DNA of 64,000 nt from Rhizobium leguminosarum (lineage in GTDB: Bacteria; Pseudomonadota; Alphaproteobacteria; Rhizobiales; Rhizobiaceae): positions 4,397,001 to 4,461,000 of the forward strand of contig NZ_CP025012.1 of NCBI RefSeq assembly GCF_002953715.1, given 5' to 3'. Of the stretch, positions 60,400-64,000 are shown piece after piece. A model generated the notes under the pieces. The model was not told the origin of the DNA, searched no databases, and saw only the letters and a program-made list of their open reading frames with translations. Both the position numbers and the translations under genes were made by a program. The stretch's first letter is position 1, and every line of letters starts with the position of its first letter.

Positions 60400-61319
60400 C
60401 ACATCGTCTTTCGTGCTACAGCCTGGCGGGCTGCGATCAGGCGGGCTTTATGGACCAGACTTTCCGCCTGGACAAGATGCAACCGCTCGACCATCCGCCC
60501 GCCTGCATTGATGACGTTCAGCCCATCGGAGGCAGGATCGGCAAAGGCTGATATGATCGCCTCCGCTTCCGCGATCGCCGCCGGATCCGGGCCGAAATGG
60601 CGATTGGCGGGCTCGATCTGCGCCGGATGGATCAGCATCTTGCCGGCAAAGCCCATGGCCCTGCCCTGCAGGCATTCGGCATCAAAACCCTGTTCGTCCC
60701 TGAAATCGTTGAAGACGCTGTCGATCGCATCGAGCCCGTAGGCGCTGACCGCAAGGACGACCTGCATCAGCCACGGCACGAGATAGCTCCGCCCCGGCTG
60801 TGGAAGCACGCCGGTTTCCTTGCGCAGGTCGTTGAGCCCGACGACGAGGCAATCGAGCCGTGAGCCCGGTGTACGCCCGGCTTCGGCGATAACAGCCGCA
60901 TTCAAGATGCCGCGCGGCGTCTCGATCATCGCCCAGATGCGCAGATCTTCCGATGCATCCGCCTCGGAGAGAAGATCGCCGACCGCCATGACATCCTGCG
61001 GTTCGTCGACCTTCGGCAGCAGTACGGCGTCGGGATTGAGCGCGATTACCAGTTCCATGTCCGCCAGGCCGAAATTGGTCGACAGGTCATTGATGCGGAT
61101 AATCCGTTCCTTGCCTTCGAGCGGCCGAGCCGAAAAGAAATTCCTCAGATTTTCCCGCGCTTCCGCCTTCCTTTCCGGCGCCACGGAATCCTCGAGATCG
61201 AAGATCACCGCATCGCAATCGACCGCATGGGTTTTTTCGAGGGCGCGAGGATTGATGGCAGGCACGCTCAGCACCGAACGGCGCAGGTGGGCGGAGCGGG
61301 TCGCGGGGTTTCGGCTCAT
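60399..61319 (-). CDS. HpcH/HpaI aldolase-family CoA ester lyase (CitE-like)
   Basis: A 306-residue TIM-barrel lyase: LRRSVLSVPAINPRALEKTH, DAVIFDLEDSVAPERKAEAR (Asp-Glu-Asp motif of CitE-like enzymes), IRINDL, LPKVDEPQDV, AMIETPRGILNA and VVGLNDLRKETG, KMLIHPAQI. Proteins of this group cleave or form (S)-malyl-CoA, citramalyl-CoA or related esters, or hydrolyse malyl-CoA. No partner subunits of citrate lyase (citD, citF) are nearby, so a stand-alone CoA-ester lyase is likely. The ATG at 61319 has a weak ribosome-binding site. The DUF1737 gene follows with overlap. Confidence 0.88.
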   Translation of the reverse strand: MSRNPATRSAHLRRSVLSVPAINPRALEKTHAVDCDAVIFDLEDSVAPERKAEARENLRNFFSARPLEGKERIIRINDLSTNFGLADMELVIALNPDAVLLPKVDEPQDVMAVGDLLSEADASEDLRIWAMIETPRGILNAAVIAEAGRTPGSRLDCLVVGLNDLRKETGVLPQPGRSYLVPWLMQVVLAVSAYGLDAIDSVFNDFRDEQGFDAECLQGRAMGFAGKMLIHPAQIEPANRHFGPDPAAIAEAEAIISAFADPASDGLNVINAGGRMVERLHLVQAESLVHKARLIAARQAVARKTM

Positions 61320-61457
61320 GGCGAAGTAGTGCCAAGCTTTGACAGTCGAAGCAAGCAGCCCGCCCCAGAACATCTAGCAGAACAACAAAAAGCCATGCTT
61401 GCCTTGCAGAGAGGAAGAAGAAGGACCACATTCCTTTCCGAAGAAAGGTCTCTAACC

Positions 61458-61691
61458 ATGCAGAACATTCGCTCCATCTTCCTCATGCTTGCCGGCGCCA
61501 CCTTTTTCGTGGCCATGCTACTTCTCACCTTTTCGGTGACGCTCGCCGTCGGCGGCATCCTGACCGTGCTCATGGTCGGACGCGCGCTTTCGATGAAGAT
61601 GAAGCCCGCTCCGGTCCGCGCCAAGGCGAACAACGGTAAGCCGGAGATGCGCGTGTGGAACGACGGCCGCGGCACGATCATCGATCTCTGA
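61458..61691 (+). CDS. small membrane protein, unknown function
   Basis: A 77-residue protein starting MQNIRSIFLMLAGATFFVAM. A long hydrophobic stretch (about 5-42, possibly two helices with a turn at VTLAVGGI) is followed by a soluble basic and polar tail (MKMKPAPVRAKANNGKPEMR). AAGGTCTC lies about nine bases before the ATG. No known family recognised. It is divergent from the citE-like gene. Confidence 0.7.
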   Translation: MQNIRSIFLMLAGATFFVAMLLLTFSVTLAVGGILTVLMVGRALSMKMKPAPVRAKANNGKPEMRVWNDGRGTIIDL

Positions 61692-61803
61692 TCACCGGAT
61701 TTTCCAAAAATTTTGACCGACACTGTCGGCTCCAGATTCCATCATGCGTCCTTGAAACAGCCAGGCATTCTGCTGGCTCGTGAAAAACGTATGGAGGACG
61801 AGC

Positions 61804-62226
61804 ATGGATACGACGACAGAGAGCAACCCGACGAAGATGCCACCGGTCAAGAATGGCCTGCTGCCCTATCTGACGGTCGATGGCGCGGTGAAGGCTGCGG
61901 AATTCTACAAGAAGGCTTTCGGCGCCGAAGAGGCATATCTCGTGCCGGTCGACAAGAGCGGCCGAACGATGCATGTGCATCTCTACATCAACGGCAGCTC
62001 CCTCATGCTGTCGGATGCCTATCCCGAATACGGCCATCCCTTCAAAGGCCATGAAGGCTTCGCCATCCAGCTGGTTATCGACGATATCGATTTCTGGTGG
62101 GATCGTGCCGTGGCTGCCGGCGCCGAAGTCGTCATGCCGGTCGAACTGATGTTCTGGGGCGACCGCTACGGCCAGCTTCGTGATCCGTTCGGCGTCCTCT
62201 GGGGCCTGAACGCACCGTCCAAATAA
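61804..62226 (+). CDS. VOC-family protein (PhnB-like)
   Basis: A 140-residue protein with the PhnB-type VOC fold: GLLPYLTVDGAVKAAEFYKKAF at the start, MHVHLYINGSSLMLSDAYPEYG in the middle and WGDRYGQLRDPFGVLWGLN at the end. ATG at 61804 follows GGAGGACG; an upstream frame start is not supported. PhnB-like proteins are widespread, and many remain without known substrate. Probably a monocistronic gene between the small membrane protein and leuD. Confidence 0.85.
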   Translation: MDTTTESNPTKMPPVKNGLLPYLTVDGAVKAAEFYKKAFGAEEAYLVPVDKSGRTMHVHLYINGSSLMLSDAYPEYGHPFKGHEGFAIQLVIDDIDFWWDRAVAAGAEVVMPVELMFWGDRYGQLRDPFGVLWGLNAPSK

Positions 62227-62359
62227 GGGACAGCCGCAATCGGCGGACCGCGCGAAACGTCGCGTGGCCGCCCTCTGTGAAAGATTCTCCTTCATTTCGG
62301 CGAAAAACTGGACTAGATGCAAATTCAGAAAGTAGATTTGCTGAAATGGAGCATGGATC

Positions 62360-62968
62360 ATGGATAAATTCGTGAAGCTCACCGGCGTTGCAGCACCGCT
62401 GCCGGTCGTCAACGTCGACACCGACATGATCATTCCGAAGGATTATCTGAAGACGATCAAGCGCACCGGCCTCGGCACCGGCCTCTTCGCGGAAGCCCGC
62501 TACAATGAGGACGGCTCAGAAAACCCGGATTTCGTGCTGAACAAGCCGGCCTATCGCGATGCCAAGATCCTCGTTGCCGGCGACAATTTCGGCTGCGGCT
62601 CCTCGCGCGAGCACGCGCCCTGGGCGCTTCTGGATTTCGGCATCCGCTGCGTGATCTCGACCAGCTTCGCCGACATTTTCTACAACAACTGCTTCAAGAA
62701 CGGCATCCTGCCGATCAAGGTCAGCCAGGAGGATCTCGACAAGCTGATGGACGACGCCTCGCGTGGCTCCAACGCCATCCTGACCGTCGACCTCGAAAAC
62801 CTCGAGATCACCGGCCCCGATGGTGGCTTGATCAAGTTCGATCTCGACGAATTCAAGCGCCACTGCCTGCTGAACGGTCTCGACGATATCGGCCTGACCC
62901 TGGAAAAGGGCAAGGCGATCGACAGCTTCGAAAAGAAGAACGCCGCTTCGCACCCCTGGGCAGCCTGA
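62360..62968 (+). CDS. leuD: 3-isopropylmalate dehydratase small subunit
   Basis: A 202-residue LeuD: LTGVAAPLPVVNVDTDMIIP, VLNKPAYRDAKILVAGDNFG, CGSSREHAPWALLDFGIRCV and FKNGILPIKVSQEDLDKL. It is the swivel-domain subunit that partners LeuC to isomerise 2- to 3-isopropylmalate in leucine synthesis. LeuC is not in the window, which is usual in rhizobia. GGAG lies upstream of the ATG, and a terminator follows closely. Confidence 0.97.
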   Translation: MDKFVKLTGVAAPLPVVNVDTDMIIPKDYLKTIKRTGLGTGLFAEARYNEDGSENPDFVLNKPAYRDAKILVAGDNFGCGSSREHAPWALLDFGIRCVISTSFADIFYNNCFKNGILPIKVSQEDLDKLMDDASRGSNAILTVDLENLEITGPDGGLIKFDLDEFKRHCLLNGLDDIGLTLEKGKAIDSFEKKNAASHPWAA

Positions 62969-62992
62969 GCCCTCTCCAATCGGTTATCGATC

Positions 62993-63018
62993 AAGCCGGG
63001 CTTTCGCCCGGCTTTTTC
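62993..63018 (+). terminator. leuD rho-independent terminator
   Basis: AAGCCGGGC, TTTC, GCCCGGCTT forms a 9-bp stem followed by TTTCTTT, 24 bases after the leuD stop. Confidence 0.9.
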
Positions 63019-63020
63019 TT

Positions 63021-63062
63021 TACAGTGCCGCGCGTCTTTTCAGACGCGCAAAGGACGCTGTA
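63021..63062. repeat. half copy of the RIME-like repeat
   Basis: TACAG...GCGTCT-tttc-AGACGC...CTGTA repeats the second palindrome of the element at 27239-27281, with closely similar arms, without the A+T-rich partner palindrome. It sits directly behind the leuD terminator. Confidence 0.7.
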
Positions 63063-63082
63063 ACACTTTAAATTGCGGCACA

Positions 63083-64000
63083 TCAGAGAAATTTCTCTTT
63101 CCAGGCCTCAAGCTTTTCGAGCGACACGCCGATGCCACCACAGACTTCGATAAGCGGATTGTCGAAGCGCTGAAGCAACCCTGCATGCACATCGGCAACG
63201 GCAAGGGCCGCGCCGCAAGCCGGCTCGACCAGAATGCGCTGCGCATCGGCAAATTTCAGGCAGGCGACAACGGCATCAGCATCGCTGACGACAACACTTT
63301 CGATCGGATGCTGCTTCGGCAGGTCGAAGACATGCTGCGCCACCTGCCGCGCCCCGAGCGAATTGGCAATCGAGGTAATGGCGGGAAGGGTGATACGCTC
63401 ATTCGCCTTGAGGCTGGCATTCAGCGAAGCCGCCCCTTCCGTTTCAACGGCGATAACAGGCACATCGGAACGCCCGTTGCGCTTCAACCCCTCGACAATG
63501 CCGGCAAGCAGCCCGCCGCCGCCGACGCTGGTGACGACGCAATCGAATTTTGCCCCCTTCGCCACCACCTCGTCGATCAACGTAGCATGGCCATCCCACA
63601 GAAGCGGATGGTCGAAGGGATGCACATAGGTTGCCTTGCGGCTCCGGGCGAGTTCGATCGCATGGGCATTGGCCTCATCGAAAACCGAACCATGAACGAG
63701 GACATTCGCGCCCGTTGCGGCAATCGTCTGCCGGACATCGGCCGCCGTCGTCTCCGGCACCACGATCGTGACCGGCACCCCGAGCGCCCGGCCGGCATAA
63801 GCCGCGGCAATACCGGCATTGCCGCCGGAAGCGCAAAAGATCTCGCGCGCCCCATTTTCCACCTCGTACTGGCAAAGCCGTCCGACGCCGCGCAGCTTGA
63901 AGCTGCCGGAAGGCTGCAGCGCATCGAGCTTCAGCCAGAGCGGTTTGCCGCTGGCGCTGTAGCCAGGTGCCGTCTGGACCAAGGGCGTATCGAGGTGGAG
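63083..64000 (-). CDS. PLP-dependent threonine/serine dehydratase-like enzyme (truncated at window edge)
   Basis: 306 codons from the window edge; the start lies beyond. The visible part reads LHLDTPLVQTAPGYSASGKP, then LKLDALQPSGSFKLRGVGRL (PLP lysine in SGSFKLRG), FCASGGNAGIAAAYAGRALG (substrate-phosphate-binding loop) and SVGGGGLLAGIVEGLKR (glycine-rich PLP-phosphate loop). It ends ACGAALAVADVHAG and EVCGGIGVSLEKL. The fold-type II features fit serine/threonine dehydratase or a related ammonia-lyase. Substrate unclear. It is convergent with leuD. Confidence 0.85.
   Translation of the reverse strand, partial: LHLDTPLVQTAPGYSASGKPLWLKLDALQPSGSFKLRGVGRLCQYEVENGAREIFCASGGNAGIAAAYAGRALGVPVTIVVPETTAADVRQTIAATGANVLVHGSVFDEANAHAIELARSRKATYVHPFDHPLLWDGHATLIDEVVAKGAKFDCVVTSVGGGGLLAGIVEGLKRNGRSDVPVIAVETEGAASLNASLKANERITLPAITSIANSLGARQVAQHVFDLPKQHPIESVVVSDADAVVACLKFADAQRILVEPACGAALAVADVHAGLLQRFDNPLIEVCGGIGVSLEKLEAWKEKFL

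Noticed and set aside
1..64000. CRISPR array, prophage, toxin-antitoxin pair or defence system
   Set aside because: No regularly spaced repeats, no phage structural genes, and no paired small toxin-like genes were found; the window is mostly core chromosome with one intact IS.

Overview
The window is a stretch of Rhizobium chromosome, most likely from the R. leguminosarum / R. etli group. The evidence is the pyc-expR-ndvA gene order known from rhizobia, a cyclic beta-1,2-glucan synthase of about 2840 residues, a GTTC-N7-GTTC alphaproteobacterial LexA box, an alpha-r14-type small RNA, and Rhizobiaceae-style palindromic intergenic repeats. Genes are dense, G+C is high, and ATGA start/stop overlaps are frequent.

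1-15 kb: the 5' part of pyc (leaving the window on the left), the LuxR-type quorum-sensing regulator expR, and the cyclic glucan genes: exporter ndvA, modification enzyme opgC and synthase ndvB. A small VOC protein and decayed IS481/inverted-repeat debris lie between ndvA and opgC. 15-16 kb holds two very small genes, one encoding a 54-residue membrane protein.

16-22.5 kb: a tightly overlapping peptide-uptake operon (M19 dipeptidase, then dppABCDF-type genes). 22.6-26.5 kb: a three-gene sugar ABC operon whose binding protein resembles inositol/rhizopine-binding proteins. Its upstream region carries a GGAA-N6-TTCC palindrome matching the rhizobial IolR motif, so myo-inositol uptake is the best reading.

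26.6-35.4 kb: mixed, partly accessory genes: DUF1993, a phosphonate-monoesterase/sulfatase-like enzyme overlapping exoB (UDP-glucose 4-epimerase), ThuA-like, GNAT, DUF2934, DUF6880-like and DsbA-like proteins, and a nearly intact IS481-family element next to tRNA-Ser(CGA).

35.6-47.8 kb: housekeeping genes rplU-rpmA, two acetyltransferases, an EEP-fold hydrolase, and obgE-proB-proA-nadD. An alpha-r14 family sRNA follows on the opposite strand. Next come modABC with ModE-type operators and a convergent single-domain modE, then rsfS and rlmH. 47.9-53.4 kb: envelope genes (EnvC-like, ctpA, YibQ-like), rppH, and the iron-storage pair bfd-bfr.

53.6-59.5 kb: the SOS mutagenesis operon imuA-imuB-dnaE2 behind a LexA box. 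59.6-64 kb: a zincin, DUF1737, a CitE-like lyase, a small membrane protein, a VOC protein, leuD, and the 3' part of a threonine/serine-dehydratase-like PLP enzyme leaving the window on the right.

No CRISPR array, prophage or defence island was found. The least-described items are the 54-residue membrane protein, the three-part regulatory layout at mod, and the repeat mosaics.
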